A stretch of 64,000 bases of DNA from JACKFE01 sp050248735 (GCA_050248735.1 JBFWRU010000004.1:186001-250000); one strand, 5' to 3'; shown: positions 42,701 through 51,374, numbered from the stretch's first letter. Notes: a model not told the origin generated them from the sequence alone. Program-made: numbers and translations.

Positions 42701-45404
42701 TGATTTTTTGAACAGGGAGGGTGGCCTTCCGTGCGCGACTCGACCCGAGTGCCGACGCGATAAGATCTTCCTCATCGGGATACATCTCCACTCGACCCGC
42801 ATACATCTCCGAGAGGCTGGTTTCTGCTTGAGGCACTACCACCACTCCGCGTCGGGCTGGAGGAGTTCGTGATAATTTGGTGGTCACTCCGCTTTGAAGC
42901 AAATCGGTCAGTCCCTCGAACGATTCAGGAAAATTGGCCAGGTCCCCATGTTCGCAATCCACATAGTAAGTCTTATTATTGAGTTCCGAGGGAATACCGG
43001 TGGCCCAGGGAACCCGACCATCCCCGAGCGAAGTCGTTCGCACACGAATTTGGCGCTTAGGATCGGCCGAAGAATCAATAAAAATGTCATCCGGCGTAGC
43101 GGCAGCCCGACCGGCCACGTATATCATTCGCTGAGGATCGATCGGACTCTGTTGAATAAGGGTAGCCACTCGCTTGGCTTCGGCCAGTTGGGCCGTTTCC
43201 GGCTGGTACCAGTGAATACCGGCCGACTCTGATGAAGCCACTTTGGCAAAAAACGCTCCGCGTTTATCCTGACGATCATGGTGCCTAAGTTTTTCCCAGT
43301 CTTCAGGGTTGAACACATCCAGCGCCCCCCCGTGGGGCAATAACTGCAACACCCCATCAAAACGCGAGATAATTTCCAGCAGAGTGGTCTGTGAATTGGT
43401 CAAGTCCAACCAATCCAGCTGCTGGACGAGCGGGTCACGGCCCATCAGCATGGCGGTGATCGCATGTGATCCGCTATTGGGTGTCCCCAGCATAATGAAT
43501 CGCGCCCCGGCCCGTTGGCACATCCGGTCCCATACCTTCCTGCCTTCAGACGTAGCGATCATCACTCGCACTACCAAGCCTCCCATGGAATGGGCCACGA
43601 TTCTGACGGGTTGCTCGGGAGGCAACGTGTCCAAAGTCTCTTCCAGCGCCCGCCGCAGGGTGTCGGCCGATTCGATGAGCGATTTGCGCCAATCATAAGG
43701 AAAGGGAATCACCTGATGGGAATGGCTGAGGTATCGCATCAATTCCTTGTATGCCGAGGCAATGGGTTTTTCCGCCTCCACATTCTTTGCGGTATGCTTC
43801 AACTTCTTCAACCCGCCCATGGCCAAATCCCACTTATCCAACCAAACCCGGTCTTTCCCAACCTTCAGGTGACTGCCCATGGTGCCGGGCAGCACATAAA
43901 CCACCGGCCGATCCACGTCGAGCGCGCGCTTTTCATAACGCTCTTCCGTCATCTCGGAAAGCCGATGCTCAACCAGATGGAAGGACGGGTGGGGTTCTTT
44001 CTTCGTCAGTGCTTCAAGCAGCCGATTGGCCGTATCCGGATTGCGAAAATAATGGAAATGATCCACATTTTTTCCTGTGTCGATCCAATATCGTACTTCC
44101 CCAATGCGTTCAGTCCCGCCAAACATCGCCGGAGTATTCACCACCAAATCATGATCTTCCCGGTAAAATAAATCGGTGACGAACGTCTTGAGGCGGCCGA
44201 CAATGCCCTCACCGGCCAGGTCCCCTCCCAAAATGTGCAGATCGGCCTTTGTCCGTCCCCCTGGTCGATTTAAGATGGCCACCAACGGCGAATCGGGCAT
44301 CTGCGCTTCCAACCCTGGCAACTCTTCGGGTTTCGTCCGATTTTTCACAACACCGAGGAGGAACGCGGAAAACCCCTCAACCACGGGATTGGCCTTGAGT
44401 CCCGGGATCGCCTGCACCACATTCAGGATAATCGACAGGTATCGATCCAAGCGGCCACTGGCCAGCGTGGTGCCGCGGGCCGGACATCCCACCCGTACAA
44501 ACCGTTCGATGACCAATTGCTTGTGTTGAAGCAGGTTGCCGAGTTCTTGCAACGCCTTGCGGTCATCGTTACGACCGAGGTTGGCAAACACATCCAACTC
44601 ATCCTGATCAAAAGGGAATCGGCCCTCCATCATGCTGCGGCAGAGTAATTCCCCAACCAGTCCTCCACGGGAATGAGAGACCAGGTGAAGACGGGCACCC
44701 TTGGGAAAATACCTGGCAAGTTCCAAGGCGTTTTGGATGGGACTCTGAGATAGCGTTCGATGTTGAAACGCCAACACACGTTTGGGGTACTGAGCCAGAA
44801 GTTGCACAATGCGGGCGTTGGCGCCTCCCTCCCAGAGGCCGCCGAAACTGCCGTCAGTCGACGACGCGGTTCCGTGGATAAAGACCAGCCATGGATGATC
44901 CGTCTTTTCCTTTTCAAGAGATTTGATCCGAGTATACTCGGAAGGCTCTTTCCCCTCCCATCGATAGAGACCGGCTCCCGGCTTCAACACCCCCTCGACT
45001 TTGTCCCTAATCAGGTCCGTGGTCGCACCTACGGGGTCCAAACCAAACACTTTAAGCCCTTTAATCACCCAATTACCGACTGGGCCCCGAGTCGGAGTAC
45101 CAATAGGCAAGGCCAGGGGAAGCTCGACCACCTCACCGGCTGAACCTCTGGTGGGAGTCAACCCAAAATCCTTCTCCAAATCATCCGCACGGACCCACAA
45201 TTTCACTCCCTCGTCCAATTCCAACTGGATGAGATCGTCCGGGCTCAGATCATCGATTTCCAAAGGTGATTGACCCGCCCGTGCCCGCTGAACCGTGGCA
45301 CTGTGTTTAAGTGTGATCAGATCCTGAAGATTGGAAGAGAAATCGGAAGTAGCGGATTTCCGGTCAAGCTGCTCACGTTGTCCATGAATAATGAGACGCT
45401 TCAT
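39795..45404 (-). CDS. 1869-residue protein: two alpha/beta-hydrolase domains, CHAT protease domain, helical tail
   Basis: Residues 1-150 are an unassigned N-terminal region with a short repeated LTPTRGSAG / GTPTRGPVG motif. Residues about 170-450 form a lipase-like alpha/beta-hydrolase (LVFIHGTASS; nucleophile S245 in VSHSRGG). Residues about 500-830 are a second one (VVYVLPGTMGSHL; S606 in VAHSMGG; candidate D795 and H819), similar to LCAT/PGAP1-type enzymes. Residues about 900-1070 (GHYEGDTIISAEAYLDG, GAIVVGLGMVGELTPGGL) resemble the macro-like N-terminal domain of M17 aminopeptidases. Residues about 1250-1510 are a caspase-like CHAT domain with H1349 (ILHCAAHG) and C1414 (FLNCCYLG). The last 330 residues are helical with TPR-like parts. 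GAGGG lies 8 bases before the ATG. CHAT domains are proteases in bacterial conflict systems. The fusion suggests a sensor-triggered hydrolase effector; this is inference. Confidence 0.85.
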   Translation of the reverse strand: MKRLIIHGQREQLDRKSATSDFSSNLQDLITLKHSATVQRARAGQSPLEIDDLSPDDLIQLELDEGVKLWVRADDLEKDFGLTPTRGSAGEVVELPLALPIGTPTRGPVGNWVIKGLKVFGLDPVGATTDLIRDKVEGVLKPGAGLYRWEGKEPSEYTRIKSLEKEKTDHPWLVFIHGTASSTDGSFGGLWEGGANARIVQLLAQYPKRVLAFQHRTLSQSPIQNALELARYFPKGARLHLVSHSRGGLVGELLCRSMMEGRFPFDQDELDVFANLGRNDDRKALQELGNLLQHKQLVIERFVRVGCPARGTTLASGRLDRYLSIILNVVQAIPGLKANPVVEGFSAFLLGVVKNRTKPEELPGLEAQMPDSPLVAILNRPGGRTKADLHILGGDLAGEGIVGRLKTFVTDLFYREDHDLVVNTPAMFGGTERIGEVRYWIDTGKNVDHFHYFRNPDTANRLLEALTKKEPHPSFHLVEHRLSEMTEERYEKRALDVDRPVVYVLPGTMGSHLKVGKDRVWLDKWDLAMGGLKKLKHTAKNVEAEKPIASAYKELMRYLSHSHQVIPFPYDWRKSLIESADTLRRALEETLDTLPPEQPVRIVAHSMGGLVVRVMIATSEGRKVWDRMCQRAGARFIMLGTPNSGSHAITAMLMGRDPLVQQLDWLDLTNSQTTLLEIISRFDGVLQLLPHGGALDVFNPEDWEKLRHHDRQDKRGAFFAKVASSESAGIHWYQPETAQLAEAKRVATLIQQSPIDPQRMIYVAGRAAATPDDIFIDSSADPKRQIRVRTTSLGDGRVPWATGIPSELNNKTYYVDCEHGDLANFPESFEGLTDLLQSGVTTKLSRTPPARRGVVVVPQAETSLSEMYAGRVEMYPDEEDLIASALGSSRARKATLPVQKIKVSVVNDNLSRASSPVAVGHYEGDTIISAEAYLDGQLNGRLRERLRLGLYPDKLNTSAIVLNDGDTQGLARHPGAIVVGLGMVGELTPGGLTSTMADALTNYALTCLEAERKRRLAFPEERAVGRTLTIPLTTLLIGTNGGGMTLPDSLQSILHGVLQAKRRLRSLEEAGTGNADGEELLDTSLKVVIDSVEIVELYQDRAILAAKALLELAKSQDFRDHLQIKETMVQGAEGQLRAYYEEERDWWQRLRITTQKDGSLKFEALTNRARAEVYLQPTQRKLIERFLARAVSSAQTNLDVSSTLFELLIPNRMKEYAPDHRDMVLLLDEESAAYPWELLNNRYDTNSRPLAVEAGLIRQLSVQESQFREKVLQGTALNALVIGDPTSEESAGAFPPLPGAAAEAREVAKLIRQNGYREVVELVQADAFPEAILGALYQQPYRILHCAAHGVFEHPLEETSDRLDDQPDLAPAKQDPCVNPKTVSGMVLGKGLFLTPAEIEKMRYVPELVFLNCCYLGKAKAWEESSTVLFHRLASNLGTQLIRMGVRAVIAAGWAVDDQAANVFARKFYAEMFRNRPFGDAVKLARQEIFAQYGASNTWGAYQCYGDPDFAFKADPNNLRKEDRMVAPAELLVELQGVARMAKTAKAKDEVWLRQRLDKLQANVQQDWMASAAICAAFGKAYGELGLFDEAVRFYDKGRALQPADATVESLEQLANLKVRWALKQALEVRQPSGTKEKTAEQESFINKLIDDAESILDGLIKISPAQERYALKGKIYKGKAIVQKSLTQRSQALRDMKDWYDQGYQLGQATKRNDVYYPLANRLAAEIVLSWNSPKARGARKGKAKVTDPVVEALSQLENDADRLRQKGRSFWDWSLKPDCLLLKALYKQNVTPNECNEILKGYQEARRREGSPREMDSVIENIRFFESMLGVQKQQKDLSSLSSRLEALRKSLETSDRATELEKILEE

Positions 45405-45989
45405 TGTTTATCCCTCATAAGATATTGGCAACCGACGAATGCTCCCTAGCGAAACAACCGACTGATAAGATCGACGAGGCCTAATACGCGTTCCATTCGT
45501 TTTCCCCATTACAACAAATTCGCCGAAAAATTCCTACTCATTTTCCCTACCACCTCCGGCAAATACAGCTTCCCCCCTTCCCTCGGCAGACGTCACTCCG
45601 AAACATCTCTATAGGAGATGCCCAAACCGGTTGATTCCTCTCTTGTTGCAATACGTCAGTGAACCGTCATTTTGAGGAAAGATTCCGGACAAGAGCCTGC
45701 AGGAATAACCGAATGGGAGTTTTCGGTGGTCCTGCCTGCTAAAATATTTGAAGTGACGCTCTGCCTAGGCAGTGACAGGGTCGAGCCGAGGAGAGAGGAG
45801 AGTAAGCAAAGATTCCTCTCCTTTGGAATGGGAGGAAAGAGGAGGGGAGATTACAACCGAGGGACTCAATCGTCTGACTAGAATCCCCTATTACCCTTTC
45901 GATTTTTTACCTCCCCGGAATATTACCTGGTGTGTCCCATCGAGCGCCTCCATTACATACAAACGAAGGGATTACCGCCTCTCTCAAGG
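45405..45989. other. Intergenic region upstream of the CHAT gene
   Basis: About 585 bases between the end of the second efflux operon and the start of the giant gene, both on the minus strand. It must contain the CHAT promoter. A 7-base inverted repeat (AGGAGAG 45796-45802, CTCTCCT 45816-45822) sits in a purine-rich stretch. Short frames here have no support. No tRNA or repeat array is seen. Confidence 0.45.
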
Positions 45990-47471
45990 TCAGGGTTGGC
46001 TTGCGGTCACGTGAGCCAGTTGATCCGGCTCCCAACCGCCGCCCACGGCTTTGAAGAGTGCCACCATGTCTGTCAGTCGTGCCCGTTCGGTTTGGACCAC
46101 TCCCAGTTCAGCCGCCAGAACTGTCCGTTGCGCATCCAACACTTCGATGTAGTTGACCAGCCCCTGACGATAACGAATGTCGGCCAAAGCCAAGGATTCC
46201 TGCGCGGCAGCCACCTGTTCACGTTGGCTGCCCAGTTGCTCTTCTCTTGTTTGGAGAGCAGCCAACACATCCGCTACCTCACGAAAGGCGTTGAGAATGG
46301 TCTGGTGATAGTCTTCCAACATCTGCTGATAGCGTGTTTCCGCCACCTCCAGTCTTGCCAAATTCGTGTAGCCTTCAAAAATGGGCAGGGAGACCGAAGG
46401 GCCGATCGTCATATTGCGGCTGGCCCAATTGAACCATTGATTAAATTCACTCGTTTGAAATCCCCCGTTCCCCGTGATGGCCACACTCGGAAAAAAATAC
46501 GCCCGTGCCTCTCCAATGCGGGCATTGGCCGCTTTTAACGTCTCCTCCTTTTCCAGGATATCCGGACGGCGTTGCAGAAGATCCGAAGGCAGCCCGACCG
46601 GAATAACCGGCTGCGTGACCACCGATCGTAACGGCCGGGGGGACAGCATCAGTGTTCCAGGACTGCCTCCGGTCAAAACCTCAAGTTGATGCAGTTGCAC
46701 GGCACGCTGACGGCGGAGTTCGGGAATCTGGGATGCCGTTTGTGCGGCCAGGGCTTCCTCCCGTTTCACATCCAGATCGGATACTAACCCCGCCTGAGCC
46801 CGGGATCGAATGATCGACAGGGAGTCTTGTTGAATCGCTAAATTCCGTTCGGAAATTTCCACCTGTTCATCCAGCTCTCGTAACCGGAAATAGGTGTGTC
46901 CCACCTCGCTGATCAGACTCAACACAATAGCCCGTCGGTTCATCTCACTCCCCAAGGCTTCCGCGGAAAAGGCCTCCTGCCCCCGGCGAATGCGACCCCA
47001 AAAGTCCAATTCCCATCGAAGATCGATCCCCGCATTCCAGATATCAAAATTCGCACCCGGTGGAGCAAACCCCTGTGGGGCACCACTGGTTGGGGCCACC
47101 AGAATGGTTTCAGACCGACGGACCCGGGAATACGCGCCGTCCAAAGACACATTGGGGAAAAGACCAGCCCCCGACCCGTACGCAATGGCCCGGGCCTCCA
47201 ACACCCGGAATCCGGCTTTTCGCAGATCATGGTTTCGATCAAGGGCCTGTTCAATCAATCCATTCAATTCCTCATTGGCAAAAGTTCTCCACCAATCAGC
47301 TTCGGGTACTTGGCCGACGGTGATGGGAAGCTGAGACGAAGTCCCGTCCAATGTCATCCCGTTCCAATTTTCCGGCACAGGCAAATCCGGTTTCCGATAA
47401 TCCGGCCCCAGTATGCACCCCTGGAAACCCAGAATGATCGGCAACAAAGCTATAAAAAATTTCCCGACCAT
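45990..47471 (-). CDS. NodT-family outer-membrane efflux lipoprotein
   Basis: A 493-residue channel component. The N-terminus is a lipoprotein signal (FFIALLPIILGFQGC, lipobox at C19) followed by ILGPDYRKPDLPVPENW, the hallmark of the NodT/CusC type. Two OEP repeats are seen (ANEELNGLIEQALDRNHDLR and FREVADVLAALQTREEQLGS), with LADIRYRQGLVNYIEVLDAQ near the end. It starts 9 bases after the fusion-protein gene and is the last gene of a five-gene operon. With the ABC-type pump it would form a MacAB-TolC-like path across the envelope. Confidence 0.9.
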   Translation of the reverse strand: MVGKFFIALLPIILGFQGCILGPDYRKPDLPVPENWNGMTLDGTSSQLPITVGQVPEADWWRTFANEELNGLIEQALDRNHDLRKAGFRVLEARAIAYGSGAGLFPNVSLDGAYSRVRRSETILVAPTSGAPQGFAPPGANFDIWNAGIDLRWELDFWGRIRRGQEAFSAEALGSEMNRRAIVLSLISEVGHTYFRLRELDEQVEISERNLAIQQDSLSIIRSRAQAGLVSDLDVKREEALAAQTASQIPELRRQRAVQLHQLEVLTGGSPGTLMLSPRPLRSVVTQPVIPVGLPSDLLQRRPDILEKEETLKAANARIGEARAYFFPSVAITGNGGFQTSEFNQWFNWASRNMTIGPSVSLPIFEGYTNLARLEVAETRYQQMLEDYHQTILNAFREVADVLAALQTREEQLGSQREQVAAAQESLALADIRYRQGLVNYIEVLDAQRTVLAAELGVVQTERARLTDMVALFKAVGGGWEPDQLAHVTASQP

Positions 47472-47480
47472 GCCGATTTC

Positions 47481-48503
47481 TTACCGGGCTTTCCCTGTTT
47501 GAGATAATGAACGTGACGACTCGGATGACGAAGTCGGGTTTTCCAAAACGGTCTGCCCACGTCCTGATGACCGCTCACCGGACCGCTCGATATAGACATC
47601 TACCTGCTGACCGACGTACACCGGAAACGAGGGCCGCTCAAACTGATAAATCACTTGGAGCACACGGGTATCCACCCGTTCGCGATTGTCCCCCGTCAAC
47701 GACCGCTTGGGCACAATATACGGCTCGATCCGATCAAACGTAAGGGGAATGGATTTGTCCGTATAGCCTTTTAAATAGGCTACAGCCGGACTGTCCGGCA
47801 CCACCTGCGGCGCATTCACTTCGTCAATATCCGCCCGAACCTGTAACGTTTCGGTATCCCCCAGGAGAATCAACGGATCGGGGGAATTCACCATGGCATA
47901 TTCCCCGGCACGAATGTCGACCTGCAGGATGGTGCCGTCTCTGGGCGCCCGCACCGTCAGTCGCTGCAGCAGGGCTTCTACTTCATCCCGTTGCGTTCGG
48001 GTCAATTGGAAATCCGCTCTGGCCCGGATGAGCCCCCGTTTGGCGGCTTCGACTTCATGCCATTTTCGCTGCACATCATCTTCGCTCACGGCCCGCCGAT
48101 CCTTGACGGCCTGCAACCGGCGGAGCTGATCCTGTAAATCTTTCAGATGAATATCCTGTTCGGCAATTCTGGCTGCCGCAGACGGCAGGGCATCGGTTTT
48201 TGTTCTCAACTGAGCCCTGAGTTCCCGGTCATCTAATTGAAATAGGAGATCTCCTTTCTTGACCCGGTCTGCAACCACGACATACACGGTTGTAACCAGC
48301 CCTGAGACCGGAGGGGCAATCCGAACGTTTTCATGTACCGCCTCAATGATGCCCGACGCTGCGACCGTCACCGGATAGGGACTGATCGGTGGAGGTTCGG
48401 CCGGCGGAGGCGCCACCGCTTTCTTATTGGCCCCCCATAACGTGGCGATGGTCAACAACACGCCTCCCAAAGCCAGCCAAAAGCTGATGCGACGAAACAG
48501 CAT
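47481..48503 (-). CDS. HlyD/DevB-type membrane fusion protein
   Basis: A 340-residue adaptor with one N-terminal membrane helix (ISFWLALGGVLLTIATLWG), a biotinyl-lipoyl-like half (SGLVTTVYVVVADRVKKGDL), a helical hairpin, and the returning half (LTVRAPRDGTILQVDIRAGEY). The C-terminal segment has a Ser/Arg-rich, probably disordered tail. It resembles DevB/HlyD adaptors, which work with DevC-type permeases. The start codon overlaps the stop of the ATPase gene by one base (TAATG), indicating translational coupling. It bridges the ABC transporter in the inner membrane to the outer-membrane factor encoded next. Confidence 0.88.
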   Translation of the reverse strand: MLFRRISFWLALGGVLLTIATLWGANKKAVAPPPAEPPPISPYPVTVAASGIIEAVHENVRIAPPVSGLVTTVYVVVADRVKKGDLLFQLDDRELRAQLRTKTDALPSAAARIAEQDIHLKDLQDQLRRLQAVKDRRAVSEDDVQRKWHEVEAAKRGLIRARADFQLTRTQRDEVEALLQRLTVRAPRDGTILQVDIRAGEYAMVNSPDPLILLGDTETLQVRADIDEVNAPQVVPDSPAVAYLKGYTDKSIPLTFDRIEPYIVPKRSLTGDNRERVDTRVLQVIYQFERPSFPVYVGQQVDVYIERSGERSSGRGQTVLENPTSSSESSRSLSQTGKAR

Positions 48504-49219
48504 TAGTTCAAGACCTCCGGCCCTTGTTGAATTTGATGGACTCGTCCATCATCCATATGAACAATGCGATCGCCAAATTCAAAAATCCGTGAGTCATGGG
48601 TCACAATAATCACCGCCCGATCCGGCTTTTTTCCGATCTCCCGGATCTGTCCGACAATGCGATGCCCGGTCTCCGCATCCAAACTTGCGGTCGGCTCATC
48701 ACACAACAGTAGTTGTGGCTCCCCCACCAAAGCCCGAGCTATGGCCACCCGCTGCTGTTCCCCACCTGATAATTTGGTGGGTAAAGCGGCTAATCGCTCC
48801 CCCATGCCCACATTTCGCAAGACATCTTCCGCTCTCGCCACGGCTTCGTGTTTAGCAACCCCACGAATCAACAGAGGAACTGCGGCATTCTCCGCAGCCG
48901 TGAGTGTGGGAAGCAAATGATATTGCTGAAAAATAAATCCTAAATGGTCCCGACGAAATCGCGTCTTTTCCGCCGAAGAAAAATCCCGAAGGGTCTCTCC
49001 CAAAATCGTAATGTCCCCGCCATCGGCATCGAGAATTCCGGCAATCACGGACAAGAGCGTCGTCTTGCCACTTCCCGATGGGCCAACCAGCAACAACACT
49101 TCCCCACGAGCGACCTCCAGATCCACTCCCTTTAAAACGGGAATTTTCGTGTGCCCTTCCCCAAACGCCTTGGTGACACCGATGGCGCGAACCAGCCACT
49201 GCGAGAGTTCCCGTTCCAT
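48503..49219 (-). CDS. ABC transporter ATPase, LolD/MacB/DevA type
   Basis: About 238 residues. Walker A is GPSGSGKTT (46-54), the Q-loop is in FIFQQYHLLPTLTAAEN, the signature is LSGGEQQRV, and Walker B is LLLCDEPTASLD. IIVTHDSRIFEF holds the switch His. These are features of the MacB/LolD/DevA subgroup that powers efflux or lipoprotein transport rather than import. The start is ATG 49219, with GGGG four to five bases upstream; the frame is open to 49303, but that would overlap the permease gene. It pairs with the permease gene 25 bases upstream. Confidence 0.93.
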   Translation of the reverse strand: MERELSQWLVRAIGVTKAFGEGHTKIPVLKGVDLEVARGEVLLLVGPSGSGKTTLLSVIAGILDADGGDITILGETLRDFSSAEKTRFRRDHLGFIFQQYHLLPTLTAAENAAVPLLIRGVAKHEAVARAEDVLRNVGMGERLAALPTKLSGGEQQRVAIARALVGEPQLLLCDEPTASLDAETGHRIVGQIREIGKKPDRAVIIVTHDSRIFEFGDRIVHMDDGRVHQIQQGPEVLN

Positions 49220-49244
49220 TACCCCGACGTTTTGATTCAACGCG

Positions 49245-50378
49245 TTATCCACGGAACACCACGGCGGGCTCAAGTTTGGCCAGTTTTCGAATGCTAATGA
49301 CACTGGACAAACTACAAATCATCAATAAGGCCAGAAAGACACCCACCAATAAGGGCCACGTTTCTTTAAACGGCAGTCGCCCGCCACTGCCCACCGTCCA
49401 TCCGAAGAGCGTGGCCAACCCGATTCCCACGCCATACCCGATAACACCCACGGTAAAACTTTGGAGCAAAATCATCCGAGCCAACATACCGGTACTGGCC
49501 CCGATGGCCTTCAACGCCCCGAATTGCCTCAAATTTTCGACGGTAAATAAATAAAACGTTTGTCCGGCTATTGCCATCCCCACCACAAATCCCAATAAGA
49601 CCGTGGTGCCAAAATTCACTCCGATTCCCGTGTTCTTCAAAATCCACTCAATGGTCTTCCATCCGAATTGCTCTTCGGTATAAGCCCCCAGGCCTGTCTC
49701 ATCCTGAATCCGTCTGACCAATTCTTCAGTAGAAACTCCTTCCATCGGACTCACCAACACGTAGGACAACTTGCGCCGTTCTGCCGGGGTAATACTGAGA
49801 GCCCGTTCATAGGTCATGTAGACAAAGGGAAAATTTTGAAAACTCTTTTGGGTTTTGACGATCGCGACAATGCGGGCCCGGTGGTCGTTAATTTCAAACG
49901 TGGCACCTATATGGATTTTCTCCGGTCCCCCCAAACGCTCGACTCCTAATTGATCAACGGCCACGGCCTCCGGGGCACGCAAATCCTCAATCTTGCCCTC
50001 CAAGATCGTATGAGGACGCCCGATCAGCGTGCCGGGATCTATGCCCACTAGGGCGATCTGCTCAAAATTGCCGTCCCGCAACCGTGCCCGTTGGACACCC
50101 TTATATAAGGGCACGGCCCATTCCACCCCAGGGACACTGCGAACGCGGGTCACCGCGGTATCCGCTAAGGGTTTAATTTCTTCCACCTGGTTGATATTGG
50201 GATCGGTCACCCAAATCGGCGCATTGACATTCGTAATCCCCGACATCGACCAGGTCATCAAGCCCCAAAAGATCGATCCCTGCTGCACAATCAGCATGGT
50301 GGAAAAGGTGAGGCCAGCCAAGAGCATGAGGTATTTGGCCCGATCACCAAACAACATTTTCAGGGCTACAAAATTCAT
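49245..50378 (-). CDS. FtsX/DevC-family ABC transporter permease
   Basis: A 377-residue protein with the topology of MacB/DevC permeases: one N-terminal helix (YLMLLAGLTFSTMLIVQQGS), a long periplasmic domain (about 45-240) and three C-terminal helices (TVLLGFVVGMAIAGQTFYLF, ARMILLQSFTVGVIGYGVGI, LLVGVFLALLMICSLSSVIS). The ending KLEPAVVFRG is typical of the FtsX family. It pairs with the ATPase and the DevB-like adaptor. The start overlaps the TetR stop by 4 bases, so regulator and transporter are translationally coupled. The substrate is not known; DevBCA exports glycolipid in cyanobacteria, but this is not evidence for the same cargo. Confidence 0.88.
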   Translation of the reverse strand: MNFVALKMLFGDRAKYLMLLAGLTFSTMLIVQQGSIFWGLMTWSMSGITNVNAPIWVTDPNINQVEEIKPLADTAVTRVRSVPGVEWAVPLYKGVQRARLRDGNFEQIALVGIDPGTLIGRPHTILEGKIEDLRAPEAVAVDQLGVERLGGPEKIHIGATFEINDHRARIVAIVKTQKSFQNFPFVYMTYERALSITPAERRKLSYVLVSPMEGVSTEELVRRIQDETGLGAYTEEQFGWKTIEWILKNTGIGVNFGTTVLLGFVVGMAIAGQTFYLFTVENLRQFGALKAIGASTGMLARMILLQSFTVGVIGYGVGIGLATLFGWTVGSGGRLPFKETWPLLVGVFLALLMICSLSSVISIRKLAKLEPAVVFRG

Positions 50379-51073
50379 AACACCCGTTTGCGTTTTTTGG
50401 TGAGGACCATTCGTGTCGGGCTCCTGGACTTGCCTTTTTGAGAGGATGGTCGTGATTCCGACACTTGCAATCCGTTCATCATCAGTGTCACAAACGTCTC
50501 GCTGATTTCCTGAGCATTATGAGGAAGTTCCGCCTGAAACAAGACGGATAGCAATCGATGATAAATCAACATGCCCATGAAGGCGCGAGCCGCAATGATG
50601 GGGGAGACCTTGCGGAATACTCCCTCGTCAATCCGTTGTTGAATGTACCCGGCGAGAACATCGTAAAAAACCCGAATGTGATTATGGAAAAACATGTCCG
50701 ACAGCTCATGACTTTCTAAGGCGCTGAATAAAATCAACCGCATCAACTCGTTATCCGGAACTCCCCCGACGATGGTTTTGGCTATGGCCCGAAAGACCTC
50801 CTCATCCTGTCGATTTTTCGCCAATTCCTTCACTTGGGAAATTAACCGGGGAACCGGAGACTCATCCGCCAGAATGGCTGCATATAAATCCCCTTTACTC
50901 GGAAAATGTTTAAAAATGAGGGCTTCGCTGACTCTCGCCCGCTTCGCAATTTCTCGAGTCTTCGTACCATTGAACCCTTTGGCGGCAAACAAAGAAGCGG
51001 CCGCTTCAATGATCTCAGCCTTCCGAACCTCGGCTCGAAGTCGTACTGATCCCCGCTTGGTCACTTTGGCCAT
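50375..51073 (-). CDS. TetR/AcrR-family regulator of the ABC efflux operon
   Basis: A 232-residue regulator. The helix-turn-helix is intact: IIEAAASLFAAKGFNGTKTR, EIAKRARVSEALIFKHFPSK, then GDLYAAIL. The C-terminal domain (FHNHIRVFYDVLAGYIQQRI) is a ligand pocket of unknown specificity. The last 30 residues are basic (SSQKGKSRSPTRMVLTKKRK). It is the first gene of the operon and lies 16 bases after an 18-base palindrome (51090-51107), so autorepression is likely. The final residues extend into the permease gene's start. Confidence 0.9.
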   Translation of the reverse strand: MAKVTKRGSVRLRAEVRKAEIIEAAASLFAAKGFNGTKTREIAKRARVSEALIFKHFPSKGDLYAAILADESPVPRLISQVKELAKNRQDEEVFRAIAKTIVGGVPDNELMRLILFSALESHELSDMFFHNHIRVFYDVLAGYIQQRIDEGVFRKVSPIIAARAFMGMLIYHRLLSVLFQAELPHNAQEISETFVTLMMNGLQVSESRPSSQKGKSRSPTRMVLTKKRKRVL

Positions 51074-51089
51074 ACCATAATCCTATAAG

Positions 51090-51107
51090 TTAGTAAGCAT
51101 TTACTAA
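51090..51107. promoter_or_regulatory. Palindromic operator candidate for the TetR-type regulator
   Basis: TTAGTAA (51090-51096), four bases, TTACTAA (51101-51107): a perfect inverted repeat of the kind bound by TetR-family dimers. It sits 16 bases upstream of the regulator's start codon. A further half-site-like TAGTAAA follows at 51111-51117. Confidence 0.65.
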
Positions 51108-51277
51108 AAATAGTAAACCGTCGCCTCTTCACTGTCAACGAATGCACTGATCCCTAAAAGATTCCGCTGTCCATGGCGGTATCCCTGGGATGAAATCCGG
51201 CAATCCGACAAGAGGTTAATCCTCGATTATTGTTCAACAAATTCGGCCTGGATCATGGGGAAAGATGCGCCCTTGAG

Positions 51278-51305
51278 TTGACTCCACAGGAAACATTCAT
51301 ATCTT
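51278..51305 (+). promoter_or_regulatory. Candidate promoter for lon
   Basis: TTGACT (51278-51283), a 16-base spacer and TATCTT (51300-51305), 69 bases before the lon start. The match is fair. No heat-shock (CIRCE or sigma-32) element was recognised in this gap. Confidence 0.4.
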
Positions 51306-51374
51306 AAGATGACGATACGTGGAATGCGGTGAAACTTTTCTTCTTGCTATGATGTGATCATAAAGGACTCTCAT

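Noticed and set aside
45672..45881. 69-residue plus-strand frame in the region upstream of the CHAT gene
   Set aside because: Purine-rich low-complexity codons, no start signal, and it spans a hairpin-like repeat.
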